Below, in pieces: positions 43,249 to 53,954 of a stretch of DNA of 64,000 nt (the stretch's first letter is position 1; every line of letters begins with the position of its first letter). Source of the DNA: Schizosaccharomyces osmophilus (taxonomy: Eukaryota > Ascomycota > Schizosaccharomycetes > Schizosaccharomycetales > Schizosaccharomycetaceae); NCBI RefSeq assembly GCF_027921745.1, contig NC_079240.1:1543001-1607000 (forward strand), in the 5' to 3' direction. The notes below the pieces were generated by a model, which saw only the letters and a list, made by a program, of their open reading frames with translations, was not told the DNA's origin and did not search any database. The translations under genes were made by a program, and so were the position numbers.

Positions 43249-45042
43249 ATGGTTCAAGTTGAAGCCTCCTTATCTGGATCTGTTGGGCAAGAAGTTCCCA
43301 TACCCAAGAACGCAACAGCTGAGACAGAGCCAAAGAAAATTAAGCAACCTGATATGGACGAGGAGTATGCTGCTGCAGAAAAACTAAATAAGGAACTTGT
43401 TAACACAGAATTTGCTCCCATTACGGAGCCCAGTCACCGTCGTGTGTCAAAAAATACCGCCGGTGGAATGTTGTTCCAATTTGAGGATGAACCTTCTTAT
43501 TACTACGTAGTCACAACCTACATCTCTTATTTAGTTCTTATTATAATTGGTCACGTTCGAGACTTTTTTGGTAAGCGATTTCATAAAGATGATTACAAGT
43601 ATTTGAAGGATAGCGATGGTTATGCGCCCCTGTATAATCATTTTGATAATTTTTATGTTCGACGACTCAAGTTCCGTATCAATGACTGCTTCAGTCGACC
43701 TACTATGGGTGTTCCCGGTCGTATGATTAAACTGATGAATCGTTATTCCACTGATCATAATACTACCTTCAAACTTACGGGAGATACGTCAATGACTTTA
43801 AACGTGTCCTCTTATAATTATCTCGGATTTGCCCAGAGCCATGGACCTTGTGCTGAGGCCGTTGAAAAGGCTATTCGTAAGCATGGACTCTCTACTTGTA
43901 GTGCCAGTACAACTTGTGGCAATTATGGAATTCACTTGGAAGTCGAAGATTTGGCTGCCAAGTTTGTAGGTAAACCTGCATCCCTTATCTTTTCTCAAGG
44001 ATTTGGAACTAATTCTACCGTCTTTTCTGCTCTTATGGGACCTGGTTCCCTTATCATTTCAGATGAATTGAACCATAGTTCAATTCGTTTCGGTTCTCGT
44101 CAGTCTGGTGCAAATATCCGCGTTTTTAAGCATAATAATATGGTCGATTTAGAACGCGTTTTGCGTGAGGTTATTTCCCAAGGTCAGCCACGTACCCACC
44201 GTCCCTATACAAAGATTTTAGTTGTCATTGAAGGTTTGTATTCTATGGAAGGTAATTTCGCTGATTTGCCACGCATCATGGAGTTGAAGAAACGTTACAA
44301 ATTTTATTTGTTTATTGATGAAGCTCACTCTATTGGTGCAATTGGTCCTCATGGTGGTGGCATTTGCGATTACTTTGGTATTCCAACTACTGACGTGGAT
44401 ATTCTGATGGGTACCTTTACCAAGTCTTTTGGAGCTGCTGGTGGCTATGTCGCATCTTCTGTGGAAATTGTGAATAAGCTTCGCGTGACCAACCCAGGAT
44501 ACGTTTATGCGGAATCCATGAGTCCGGCCGTTTTAGCTCAAATTAAGAGCAGTTTCTTGGAGATCATGGATCACTCTCCTAGCTCAATTGGTTTGGAAAG
44601 AATTGAACGTTTGGCTTTTAACAGTCGTTACATTCGCTTGGGTTTGAAACGTTTGGGATTTGTCATTTACGGAAACGACGACAGTCCAGTTGTTCCTTTG
44701 CTTTTGTACAATCCCGGTAAAATCAATGCATTTTCGCACGAAATGTTGAAGCGGGGAGTCTCCATCGTGGTAGTTGGTTATCCAGCATGCCCATTATTAA
44801 CTTCAAGAGTAAGGTTTTGCTTTTCAGCCGCTCATAACAAGGCCGACTTGGATTATATTTTGAGAGCATGCGACGAAATCGGAGAAAAGCTTCAGTTGAA
44901 ACTGTCATCTGGAGCTGCGGGTGAAGATGTTGGAAAAACCAATGTCGATAAGATCAAGAAAAAACAAGGTTGGTATAGTCCTCCTCGTTGGTCGATCGAA
45001 GAAGTTATTTCCCATGGTGTTGAGGATACCTTGAAGCAATGA
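43249..45042 (+). CDS. lcb2: Serine palmitoyltransferase subunit Lcb2
   Basis: 597 residues in one exon (S. pombe Lcb2 is ~603). A membrane segment lies at about 90-110 (YVVTTYISYLVLIIIG). The alpha-oxoamine synthase fold carries the PLP lysine in GTFTKSFGAAGGY (K392), with DEAHSIGAIGPHG and HxSIRFGSRQSG upstream. The enzyme condenses serine and palmitoyl-CoA, the first step of sphingolipid synthesis. It works at the ER with Lcb1, and Lcb2 supplies the catalytic lysine. It is the last gene of the S. pombe SPAC21E11-like block in this window. Confidence 0.97.
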   Translation: MVQVEASLSGSVGQEVPIPKNATAETEPKKIKQPDMDEEYAAAEKLNKELVNTEFAPITEPSHRRVSKNTAGGMLFQFEDEPSYYYVVTTYISYLVLIIIGHVRDFFGKRFHKDDYKYLKDSDGYAPLYNHFDNFYVRRLKFRINDCFSRPTMGVPGRMIKLMNRYSTDHNTTFKLTGDTSMTLNVSSYNYLGFAQSHGPCAEAVEKAIRKHGLSTCSASTTCGNYGIHLEVEDLAAKFVGKPASLIFSQGFGTNSTVFSALMGPGSLIISDELNHSSIRFGSRQSGANIRVFKHNNMVDLERVLREVISQGQPRTHRPYTKILVVIEGLYSMEGNFADLPRIMELKKRYKFYLFIDEAHSIGAIGPHGGGICDYFGIPTTDVDILMGTFTKSFGAAGGYVASSVEIVNKLRVTNPGYVYAESMSPAVLAQIKSSFLEIMDHSPSSIGLERIERLAFNSRYIRLGLKRLGFVIYGNDDSPVVPLLLYNPGKINAFSHEMLKRGVSIVVVGYPACPLLTSRVRFCFSAAHNKADLDYILRACDEIGEKLQLKLSSGAAGEDVGKTNVDKIKKKQGWYSPPRWSIEEVISHGVEDTLKQ

Positions 45043-45376
45043 TGAGTAGAAATTGTTTGTTTTACTATGAACAGAAAATATTTATATACATGAGGAAGAC
45101 GGAATGTATGTGAGCACACGTGTAAAAACATACAGATTAGCAATAATAGTATCCCTTTAATAATAATTACGAAGATGAAAATGAAGACATGTTGAGAAGG
45201 TTGGCCACGAAAGCAAAACAAATGGTTAAAAGTAAGATTCACTACGCTTTTTGAAAGGAGGAAGAAGACTTTATTGAATCATAAAAGAGACTAGATAATC
45301 TGAAAAAAAGAAATAGAGTAACAGATATAAGGGAAATGGTCATCATAGTCTATCCAAAGAAACCAAACAAGATAGA
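45043..45376. other. Convergent 3' region lcb2 / smd2
   Basis: This is 334 bp of 3' flanking sequence. Nothing else was recognised. Confidence 0.5.
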
Positions 45377-45876
45377 TTAGGCAGAAGGGACGCGTACGAC
45401 AAGGACAACGCCGTCCCCACGCAGAAACATTTTACTTATAAAGCGATCTTTATTGACGGCTTTCCCCTTTTTTCCAGAGGCATTTCGTTTACGCTCGGTC
45501 CACATCTAAGTAGGTTGGTTAGTATGTGAAAATTCCTGTGGCAGAAAGAAAGATGGGCATACCTCTTTGACATTTTCTAAAACAAGATTGGAATGACGGT
45601 CAAAAGCCTTTACTCTGGCCAGAAGCTTTTTATTATTGCGACAGTTGATTAAGACTTGATCATGGTTTTTGACGGCTAAGAGAGGGTTAGCTTGAATGAA
45701 AGGAAACGCGATGGAAGCATACCCTGTTGCAAAACGCTCAAAGGTCCAGCGGTGAACTCGTATTCCTCAAGGCGAGTGAGTTCTAATTCAGTGAGCTCAC
45801 TCCGAGGTCGATTGACGAGATCTCTACACAATTAGTTAGTAAGAAGGAAACAAAGAAAAGAGAAACCATACGCCAT
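45377..45876 (-). CDS. smd2: Spliceosomal Sm protein D2, four exons
   Basis: Exons are 45876-45872 (only ATGGC), 45823-45723, 45675-45563 and 45505-45377. Introns 45824-45871, 45676-45722 and 45506-45562 each have GTATG donors and CTAAC-type branches. The joined product has 115 residues, the size of S. pombe SmD2. The Sm1 motif ([21 protein letters not shown]), the [11 protein letters not shown] strand and Sm2 ([16 protein letters not shown]) are all present, with the lysine-rich loop between them. SmD2 is part of the heptameric ring on U1, U2, U4 and U5 snRNAs. It sits next to lcb2 here, unlike the S. pombe map as I recall it. Confidence 0.96.
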
Positions 45877-46412
45877 TCGAAACGAAAGGAAAAAAGAAAG
45901 GTCAAGAGAATTTTGGATTTGGCTGGTACGTTTGGTGTTGAATTTTTATCAGGTAACATGGGTGACAGGCTGAAATGCCCAGACAAGGAAGGGCATGTCT
46001 AGCAAAGGAAGAATAACAAAGAAGCAAAAGGAGGAAAGGAAGGAATTGACGGATGAGACGATGAGAGTTTCTTTGAAATGAAAATGAAAATGATAAATAA
46101 AAATGGCAGTCAAATATTTATGGATAATGGAGAGAGGATGTAATGAGTGAGGTATGAGATGTTGGTCAGGTAGAAGAGTGTTTCATAAATGTACGAGAAG
46201 CAACCTCCATTTTGATGATTTTTCCAAAAATTAAAAGCTATACGAGAGAGAGATGTGCAATTTGTTTTACGGTCCTTGCTTCTGCTCCTGCTCTCTTTAT
46301 TTTATTTTATTTTATTTTTATTTTTATTTTTATTTTTATTTTTATTTTTTGAGGAATTCCTTTTTGTAAACAAACAAACGAATTCTCGCTCAATCAAAAT
46401 TGATAAAATGTG
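45877..46412. other. Intergenic: smd2 promoter and pentanucleotide repeat
   Basis: A (TTTTA)n-type tract runs 46296-46350. A FLEX-type GTAAACAAACA lies at 46366-46376. No gene is supported. Confidence 0.5.
46296..46350. repeat. TTTTA / TTTTTA simple repeat
   Basis: About ten near-perfect TTTTA or TTTTTA units. Confidence 0.85.
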
Positions 46413-46420
46413 TATATATA
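46413..46420 (+). promoter_or_regulatory. RNA polymerase III TATA element of the tRNA dimer
   Basis: TATATATA lies 29-36 bp before the tRNA-Ser 5' end. Fission-yeast tRNA genes need an upstream TATA. Confidence 0.65.
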
Positions 46421-46448
46421 CACGTTAACTTGTATGAATACAACAACA

Positions 46449-46541
46449 GTCAGTATGTCCGAGTGGTTAAGGAGTTAGACTTGAACTATTCGAGCTATCT
46501 AATGCGCATTGCGCTCGCAGGTTCAAATCCTGCTGCTGACG
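46449..46541 (+). tRNA. tRNA-Ser (UGA) with an 11-nt intron, first half of a dimeric gene
   Basis: The acceptor stem GTCAGTA pairs with TGCTGAC. The D-arm contains GAGTGGTTAAGG. The anticodon stem is TTAGA/TCTAA with anticodon TGA at 46482-46484. An intron CTATTCGAGCT lies at 46486-46496, one base 3' of the anticodon, and its TTCGAG pairs with the anticodon loop CTTGAA. The long variable arm GCGCATTGCGC is class II. The T-arm is GCAGGTTCAAATCCTGC. It is homologous to the sup3/sup9/sup12 opal-suppressor loci of S. pombe. It is followed after 4 nt by tRNA-iMet and shares its promoter. Confidence 0.96.
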
Positions 46542-46545
46542 AAAG

Positions 46546-46617
46546 TGCGCGGTAGGAGAGTGGAACTCCGACGGGCTCATAACCCGTAGGTCCCAGGATC
46601 GAAACCTGGCCGCGCAA
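46546..46617 (+). tRNA. Initiator tRNA-Met (CAU), second half of the dimeric gene
   Basis: A 72-nt cloverleaf: TGCGCGG/CCGCGCA acceptor stem, D-arm with GGAGAGTGGAACTCC, anticodon stem ACGGG/CCCGT with CAT at 46578-46580, and T-arm CCAGG/CCTGG with the ATCGAAA loop. The terminal T1-A72 pair and GGG/CCC anticodon stem mark it as the initiator. A T-rich terminator follows at 46618-46628. In S. pombe the pair is co-transcribed as one precursor from the tRNA-Ser promoter. Confidence 0.96.
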
Positions 46618-47408
46618 TTCTTTTTTATTTTTGTTTTTGATTTTGATATTTTTCATTTTTTGTCGCTCACTCAAAAAGAACGGTTTTCGTCGTTGCAATC
46701 GACTCTCGTGAGATCCAAAACAGGTGCGAATCCAAGACAGACTCGAGACTCAACTGAACAACAAAGGACGACGACTTCCTTGGGCCATGGATGCTGCAAA
46801 ACTAAAGAAAGAAGACGAAAACAAAACCGACGTGAAGCTAAAGCTTTGTAAGTCATTGTAAACAACGTTTTGACTTGGAACATACAATGCATCACTAGTC
46901 TCTGTCTCTCTACCTACTCGACAACGTTCCACTACGACAAACTACTAAATCATTCTACAACAAAGACATTTCATAAACGTTTCAATATAATCAATATAAT
47001 ATAAAGACAAAGCAATCTTTTATTAACCATAAATATAGTATTAATACACAAAGAGGCAAACATGCACAAAAAGCAAGACATGGTTTCCCATCTTGAAAGC
47101 TAAATAAAAAAAAAGGAGAGTTCCTTCTATCGTTTCTCAGCATAAAGCAAGAATCAAAGAAGATAAAAGAAAAAAAAAAGAAAAAAAAAATTAATTAAAA
47201 AAAAAAAAACACACAAACAAATCAAAGATGAAAACATTGATCGAAACGAAACGAGACGAGACAAAACAAGAGAGACTCAAACTCTTGCCTTTTTTTTTTT
47301 TTTTCTTCGGTTTCTCTCTCGAAATGAACGAGTATAGGAAAAGAGGTTTCTAGACAATCATAATTGCATCACAACATTCATCTATCAGCTACTTTGTATC
47401 GTTCTTTC
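46618..47408. other. Intergenic downstream of the tRNA pair
   Basis: It starts with the Pol III terminator (T runs). A short frame from 46787 (MDAAKLKKEDENK) followed by a GTAAGT is not convincing. A-rich low-complexity sequence fills 47100-47300. Confidence 0.45.
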
Positions 47409-47570
47409 TTAGGTAGTACGACGAGTGGTGGGATGGACAAACACTTCGGGATCAGCGACCAACTTCTTGGTAAGACTGAAGGTAGCAAAGACACCAGCAG
47501 CGGCGACAGCAACACCCAAAGGCATCAATTCCATGGGGATTTTACGAAAGTTGGGCATACGGAAGGCCAT
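47409..47570 (-). CDS. Small single-TM mitochondrial protein, B12D/NDUFA4-like family
   Basis: 53 residues in one exon. A basic start (MAFRMPNFRKIP) precedes one hydrophobic span (LMPLGVAVAAAGVFATFSL). A polar tail follows, with the family mark ADPEVFVHPTTR, matching the NPDV/DPEV...R end of plant B12D and MLRQ/NDUFA4 proteins. NDUFA4 proteins sit in the inner mitochondrial membrane, now assigned to cytochrome c oxidase rather than complex I. That fits an organism lacking complex I, but the partner is inferred. Too short for default gene finders. Confidence 0.75.
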   Translation of the reverse strand: MAFRMPNFRKIPMELMPLGVAVAAAGVFATFSLTKKLVADPEVFVHPTTRRTT

Positions 47571-49179
47571 TTTAGTGAATGATATAAAAAAAGAGGAAAA
47601 AAGTTGAAAAACTGCTTAAAGAAAAAGGAAAGCGAAAAAAAAAGAAAAAGTAAAAAACAAATAAACCGTAAACTGTTGTTGAAATACAAAATTCACGACT
47701 TACGGTCCAAGCAAGCAAAAGAAATTATTATAAAAAAAGGTGATATAGAAGTAAGAAGAAGGCAGGACCCATACGGCCTTTTATAGCAAAAAGGAAATCA
47801 TGTCCCGCTTCTTAGTGGAAAACGAAGTCCAAACCAAATATCCAGAGAACCAATGGATACCTGAGTACAAGGATTGATTGGCATAGATGGTGTTTCTAAG
47901 CGCTAAATAAAACACGTAAGAGCACCGATTGGAAGTAACGAACAAATCACAGGGGATAAAAATAATGATTGGCTAATAATTTATAAGAAGGTTACATCTA
48001 TCTCCAATACCTGTTTTGAATGGTGTGGAGGAGCCAATGAAAATGGTTGAAGGCTATGCAACGTCCAATAAGAAATAGGGATGCAATAAAAAATGCGATC
48101 GAAGAAGGAAAAGAGAAACTACAAAAGAAATACAAGCAATAAATTGTTTTGAATCAATTAGTATATTTTTAAATATTCTTTTGGTTTTTTTTTCGCATTT
48201 TCTTTTCAAACATCCTTCTTCTCCACATTTTGCCTTCGCACCTTATCCTTCTCCACACATGACGTAGATGCTTGACGAATCTTAGAAATGCTATGCTTTT
48301 AGAGAAAGGAAATGTAAGCATATGCTCGTACAATGGGTCGAGAGTGTAACCAGGAAGGGAATGCCATATAGCAGTCAACGGTAAAAAAATGGAAACTCGC
48401 TTTCTTGTACAGTATGTCACGATTCAGAAGGATACTGTAATAAAAATAAAAATTAAATTAAATAGAAAAAATAAAAAGTAGAAAATAAAAAATAAAAAAA
48501 AGATAGTTTCAAAAAGGATCCTTTTCTCTTTGGTGACGATTTCTTGTTTCTACATCTACGAGTTTGCTTTGGTTGACCCTTTCCTGACTTTTCTACTTCT
48601 TTTTCTTATTTTATTTTATTTTAATTTTAATTTAATTTTAAATTTCTTTTTATTCATTTCAAACTGCTCTTTCCACGGCTTGTCCTTCTTGCCATTCTTC
48701 GATTTCCTCTTCCTGTTGTTACCCAGAAGGGAACATACAGCCTTTGTATCATAGAAATCCGGTCAACGTACGCCACTACACTTATCGTTTGCCAAACAGA
48801 AACCCATTCGAGTCTTTCCTGTAGGACCCTTTTTTTTTGTTGTGAATTTTATTCTTTTCTGTTTTTCCTCCGTTGCAAGATACCGCTCTTCCTGTTTCAG
48901 AACGTTACTGTCGTCATCTCTTTTTCCATTTTTCCTTGTACCATTAGCTTGCTTCAATTGATTTGATTTGACTTGACTTGACTTGACCTACATTGTTCAA
49001 TTGGTCTTGCATCCCTTTTCTAAAATTTGTTCTTGTGCTTCTTTGCTGTTATCTTTGTGCTTTTCTCTGTGGCCACTACGTACGCTTCAATAGGCACCAA
49101 TTCGTCCTTATAGATCTTTGTTTCTCTTTTTCTTTTTTTCTTTTTTCCCTCTTCTTCAACCTTTGTTTGTTGTTTCATC
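47571..49179. other. Long region without a supported gene
   Basis: About 1.6 kb with many pyrimidine- or purine-rich tracts. Four TTGAC units occur at 48959-48987. The last ~200 bp are pyrimidine-rich and are probably the leader of the next gene. Frames near 48169-48420 and 48530-48754 look non-coding. Confidence 0.45.
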
Positions 49180-49665
49180 ATGGCTGCTCGTCGTCTTAGT
49201 AGTAATGCTCACATTGACCTTCAACCCATCCGTCAAGGCATTCTTCTACCCTTCAATGATCGTCCCAAGGAAATGAAAGGCCTTATAGAATGTAACGAAC
49301 AATATTTTCGCTCTGTTTGCGACACGGTTGGTGAAAAAAAATATCAGAAGCTCTTGCATCTTTGGGGGGAAACTTCACGTTCAGAAGTTTGTGACGCCGA
49401 CTTGCTCATGAAAAGCCAAAGGCTTCTGCTTTGTCTTCCCGAAGACTACGACACGAAAACCACCAACGACAACCAGGGCTCTAATGGTTCTTTTCAAATC
49501 GACCATTCCCGCTATCATCTATGGAGACAATTTTGTAATGTCATTGGATACGACATGCCCACCCCGACTCCCCAAGAAGATAGCAAAGCTCATGAAACCA
49601 TCCTTGAGTCTCCTAGAACGGAGGAGAATGAGGCCGTCATGTCCAGTGACTCTACCGAGGATTAA
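49180..49665 (+). CDS. Hypothetical protein, 161 residues, unrecognised
   Basis: One exon, ATG at 49180 after a pyrimidine-rich leader, stop at 49665. Codon pattern and composition look coding. The protein is hydrophilic without membrane segments. It has a mixed alpha-helical central part (SVCDTVGEKKYQKLLHLWGE), a second block ending HLWRQFCNVIGYDMP, and an acidic, Ser/Thr/Glu-rich tail. I do not recognise a domain. It may be a fission-yeast-specific gene. A very long AT-rich 3' region follows before acs1. Confidence 0.65.
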   Translation: MAARRLSSNAHIDLQPIRQGILLPFNDRPKEMKGLIECNEQYFRSVCDTVGEKKYQKLLHLWGETSRSEVCDADLLMKSQRLLLCLPEDYDTKTTNDNQGSNGSFQIDHSRYHLWRQFCNVIGYDMPTPTPQEDSKAHETILESPRTEENEAVMSSDSTED

Positions 49666-50583
49666 CCGTTTTCGCTTTCTCTTCCAAATCATACTTGCTA
49701 CTTGGGCATGTGAGACAATTTAACTTTCCTTCCTTTCTCCATCCTATTTGTTAAACTCGGTTCCTTTGGCTTTTGAACATTTCTGTTTCGAACAAATTGG
49801 ATGGTTGTCCCATCACATGTCTGTCCTCATTTTTTTTTCCATTTTATTGTACTAATACATTTACTTTTTCCTCCGTATGCTTTTACTTTTACTTTTCCTT
49901 TTCCTTTTCCTTTTTCTATGATTCTATCTTTTCATCTGGCTGCTAAGATTCTTGCTTTATCAAACGAACTACTTTTATTTTTATTTTTATTTTTATTATT
50001 ATTGTTATTGTTTTTCTTCTGTTGCTCGCGTTTGTTACTATCTGCTTTTCTCATGCGCCAGATTCCCTATTCTTCCAGCAATATTGAGACTTCTGTAAAC
50101 TGTTTCATGATAGTCATGACGAATCTATTTAATTTTGGTTTATTTTTTCTCTATCTCTTCCTCATTTTATGTACTTATTTAATCTTCAAAGTCAATTCTT
50201 TTACTACTCTATTTGCCTTTCGCTTTCCATTCTTCAGTATCTTTTTCGTAAGCAACTCACTTGTACTTCACTACATAGCATGTTCCTTCGCCTTTTCGTT
50301 AGTCTTACACTGCCAAACAAAATCTACTCAAGTCATTCCTACTGGGGGGCTGTTTGTATACTGATTAATCACAATGAAGAATATGAAATCAATTCTTTAT
50401 CAACACAATTAAAATGTACAGCTTTATCAAAAGTTCATGAGCTCTTGGACAACTTTTCATGATATCAAAAAGTTATGCTTAATCTAAACGTTCAAGGAAC
50501 TGAATATGGAATATACGATTCCATAACTCAAAACCTCCCCGCACATATGCTTACTTTTGCGAATGCCATTTGAATCATCTATT
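49666..50583. other. Convergent 3' region before acs1
   Basis: This is 918 bp with pyrimidine-rich simple sequence (TTTTCC units around 49888-49916, TTTTTA/TTATTG units around 49972-50010). The long frame 49801-50364 is phenylalanine/leucine-rich and reads as low-complexity, not a gene. Confidence 0.55.
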
Positions 50584-52572
50584 CTAAGAACTCTTTTGGT
50601 GAGTATGATGAACAGCGTGAATGATGTGTTCCACCACCTTGGGTTCGGCAAGAGTACTTAAATCACCAATCTGATCAGTCTCGCCAGCAAGGATCTTACG
50701 GAGAATACGACGCATAATCTTTCCACTTCTAGTCTTGGGAAGATCACTGAAAATGAGTTTACGAGGAGCTGCGAAGGGTCCAATGGTAGAACGAACGCTC
50801 ATAATTAGCTGCTTTTCAAGATCAACATTGGCGACTGCATTTGGTTTAAGCAGAATAAAGGCATTAATAGCTTGTCCAGTTAGTTCATCAGGGACACCCA
50901 CAACAGCAGATTCGGCGACAGAATCATGAGAAATCAAAGCAGCCTCGATTTCAGCGGTACTCAAACGATGACCAGAAATATTTACAACGTCATCAACACG
51001 GCCACGAATCCAAATATAGCCGTCTTCATCACGATATGCACCATCTCCAGTAAAGTAGAAACCAGGATAAGGCTTCAAGTAGGTGTCAATAAAACGATCA
51101 TGTCCTTTCCAGACAGTACGGGCAGCACTGGGCCAGCTACTGCGAATGGCGAGAACACCTTCAACCTTATTGCCTTCAATTACTTTACCGTTGAGAGGGT
51201 CAATAATTACAGCGTCAATACCGAAAAAGGGAAGTGTGGCAGAACCAGGCTTCATGGGGGTAATAGGACCCATGGAAGAGACAATATGAGAACCAGTTTC
51301 AGTTTGCCAATAAGTATCAGTTACGGCACAACGACCTTGTCCTACCACATTATAGTACCACATAAATGATTCAGGAGCGATGGGCTCACCAACGCTTCCC
51401 AAGACACGGAGAGATGAACGGTCGTACTTGACATACTCGTCACCAGCGCGCTGAAGAAGACGGATTGCAGTAGGAGCAATGTACCATTGAGTTAACTTGT
51501 GGCGTTCGACAATGTTCCAATAGCGAGAATAATCGGGGTAAGCTGGAGTACCTTCAAACACAAGGGTGGCAGAACCCATCATAAGGGGTCCGTAAACAAT
51601 ATAGGTGTGACCAGTAATCCAACCAACATCACCAGCACAACCCATACGGTCGGTAGGATGGAGGTCGAAAATGTATTTACAAGTGGCAGCAGCACCAAGC
51701 AAGTATCCACCAGTCGTGTGGACGACACCCTTAGGCTTACCAGTACTACCAGAAGTATAGAGAAGGAATAATGGGTGCTCAGGGTTAACGACGGCGGGAG
51801 GACAATATTTGGGGAATTTTGGTACCAAATCGTGCCACCAAATATCACGGCCTTCTTCCATGGCGGTGGAAGCATCAGGAGAACGTTGGAAAACAAGGAC
51901 GTTGGTTAAAGTGGGGCAGTTAGGATATGCTCTGTTCACAACAGACTTGAGAGGAATACGTTTACCACCACGATGGCTTTCATCACAGGTGATGATGAGT
52001 TTGCAGGAAGAATCATTGATACGATCAGTCACAGATTCGGAAGAAAACCCAGCAAAAATGATAGAGTGAATAGCACCTAAACGAATAATGGCCAACATAG
52101 TAATAACAGTTTCCGGAATCATAGGCATGTAAATGGCAACGCGATCACCTTTGGTAACGCCAAGGGAAGCCAATGCACCAGCACATTGGGATACATCGGC
52201 CAAAAGTTGGCGATAAGTGATGTTGCGGCCTTCATTAAGTTCATCAGCTTCATATATCAAAGCAATGTCATTAGGACGCTCGATGGCATGACGGTCGACA
52301 AGATTATAACAGGGTGAAATTAAACCGTCAGTAAACCAAGCAGCATCAGCGTTTTCGATGGACCCTTGCTTGACAGTTTCAAAAGGCTTTTCCCAGTGGA
52401 TTATTTCGCGAGCCATTTTCCCCCAGAAGGTAGTAGGATCATGTATGGATTGTTCATACATGGCTTTGTACTCCTCCATGCTGGATATGTTAGGCTTGGG
52501 AATGGAGGCATCTTTGTGAAGACGAGCAGGAGGGTCTACAACAAAAGAGTAATTGGAAGCGTGTTGAGTCAT
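50584..52572 (-). CDS. acs1: Acetyl-CoA synthetase Acs1
   Basis: The ATG at 52572 ([10 protein letters not shown]) gives 662 residues, as in S. pombe. The frame opens at 52593 but those extra codons are leader. The AMP-binding P-loop reads [14 protein letters not shown]. The substrate and adenylate motifs follow as [13 protein letters not shown] and [20 protein letters not shown]. The C-terminal acetylation-site lysine is in [10 protein letters not shown]. It converts acetate, ATP and CoA to acetyl-CoA in cytosol/nucleus, feeding lipid synthesis and histone acetylation. Codon bias suggests high expression. Confidence 0.97.
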   Translation of the reverse strand: MTQHASNYSFVVDPPARLHKDASIPKPNISSMEEYKAMYEQSIHDPTTFWGKMAREIIHWEKPFETVKQGSIENADAAWFTDGLISPCYNLVDRHAIERPNDIALIYEADELNEGRNITYRQLLADVSQCAGALASLGVTKGDRVAIYMPMIPETVITMLAIIRLGAIHSIIFAGFSSESVTDRINDSSCKLIITCDESHRGGKRIPLKSVVNRAYPNCPTLTNVLVFQRSPDASTAMEEGRDIWWHDLVPKFPKYCPPAVVNPEHPLFLLYTSGSTGKPKGVVHTTGGYLLGAAATCKYIFDLHPTDRMGCAGDVGWITGHTYIVYGPLMMGSATLVFEGTPAYPDYSRYWNIVERHKLTQWYIAPTAIRLLQRAGDEYVKYDRSSLRVLGSVGEPIAPESFMWYYNVVGQGRCAVTDTYWQTETGSHIVSSMGPITPMKPGSATLPFFGIDAVIIDPLNGKVIEGNKVEGVLAIRSSWPSAARTVWKGHDRFIDTYLKPYPGFYFTGDGAYRDEDGYIWIRGRVDDVVNISGHRLSTAEIEAALISHDSVAESAVVGVPDELTGQAINAFILLKPNAVANVDLEKQLIMSVRSTIGPFAAPRKLIFSDLPKTRSGKIMRRILRKILAGETDQIGDLSTLAEPKVVEHIIHAVHHTHQKSS

Positions 52573-53954
52573 CTTGTATAAAAAATAAAACAAATAATAA
52601 CTAACGGATATGTAGAAACTTAGTAAAGGATCTGTTGGGTCGTTTCCTAGAAAACCAAATAGGGCTGGTCAAAGAAAATTAACGAGTGAGTTATTGAACG
52701 AAAATGCTAAGATTATCGACAAGTAAGAAATGAATAGTCGGAGACCAAACAAATAGTAGAGAAAAGGGAGGAATCAAATTAGGAAGCCTTAACCAAAAAA
52801 GGGTAGGGAAGACTACAAATTTATCGGTTAGTCAAAAAACAAATCTACTTTCAAGCAAAACACCCTCCATTGCTAGTTTGCTTTACAGAAACCAATTACC
52901 AGCGGAGGCGATAGAACAAGGCCTGTCCACTGTGTTCATCTCTTGATAATGTGCATACCTATACCAACAAGATAAAAAAATAAAGGAAATCAAAGGAGAT
53001 TGGGGTATGGTAATAGGGAAGGAATACGAAAGAATCCGATTCACAAATTTAGCCTAAAAAAGAGTCTGTAGACTTTTATTTTAAGCTGTAGTCTAAAACT
53101 TATATTTCACCAAAGAATAAGATTCTATATTGTTCACAAAGTGAAAAAGAAATCTTAAAGGGGATGAAATGAGAAGTTATGCTGAAAAAGTCAAGATGGT
53201 GTAAATTGGTGGAATGACTCTGAGCTTTCGTTGTGAAAATCAAACAAAGATCAGAGCTTAATATTTATTACCACGCAAATGATAAAAGGAGTTTGAAAGC
53301 GAAAACGCGAACGTGTAGCAGAGCCAGCGGAAAAAAACGCGTGAATCGGGGAATCTATAAATGAGACGATAAAAAGAAAGAAGCAGCAAGGTTTTATCGT
53401 TTAACGTTGAATTAAGATCAAGTTAAAACGCGTAAAAAGAAGAAGGAAAGTGCAACAAGTTGTTGGTTTCAAATCCCCAACGAAATTGTGGTAGTTGGTA
53501 AGGGAAAGATGCGTGAGTTCTTTAGGGATACGGAGAGAGGAGCAGAACATACATGGTTTGAAACAGTTTGCCTATTAGAAGGGAAAAAAAAACAGAAAAA
53601 GGAAATAAATTTATTCAATTAAAATTAAAAGGAAACCTTGAATCTGTCAGATCCCTAATTTTTCGTTTTGGTCGCAAAACTTGCTAGTCATGAGTTTTCA
53701 GGAAGCGACAGGTAATCAAAGTTTTGTAAATATCTTGTAGTGGAAAGGTCAGTAATAATGTGGATTTTTGGTTTTGTCGTGTAGTGACATGAGAAAGCTT
53801 TTTGAAAAGAAGAGTGTGCATAAACAAAACCCGAGAAAAATCAAAAAACCTAATACTCAAATGCTCAAAGGTAAAAACATTTGTTTTCGGAGGAGCCTGC
53901 ACGTTAAAAGGGTTCTGCTTTGACCGTTGAACGAGAGCTAATCTATAAAACAGC
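52573..53954. promoter_or_regulatory. Long upstream region of acs1
   Basis: This is 1.38 kb. ACGCGT occurs at 53337-53342 and 53428-53433, but at ~770-860 bp from acs1 this may be chance. No ORF or RNA gene is supported. Confidence 0.4.

Noticed and set aside
49801-50364. 187-residue open frame downstream of the unrecognised gene
   Set aside because: Phe/Leu/Tyr-rich translation of pyrimidine-rich simple sequence in a convergent 3' region; no domain and no coding-type codon use.
52573-53954. MCB-like ACGCGT boxes as acs1 regulators
   Set aside because: They are 770-860 bp from the start and acetyl-CoA synthetase is not a known G1/S gene; probably chance.
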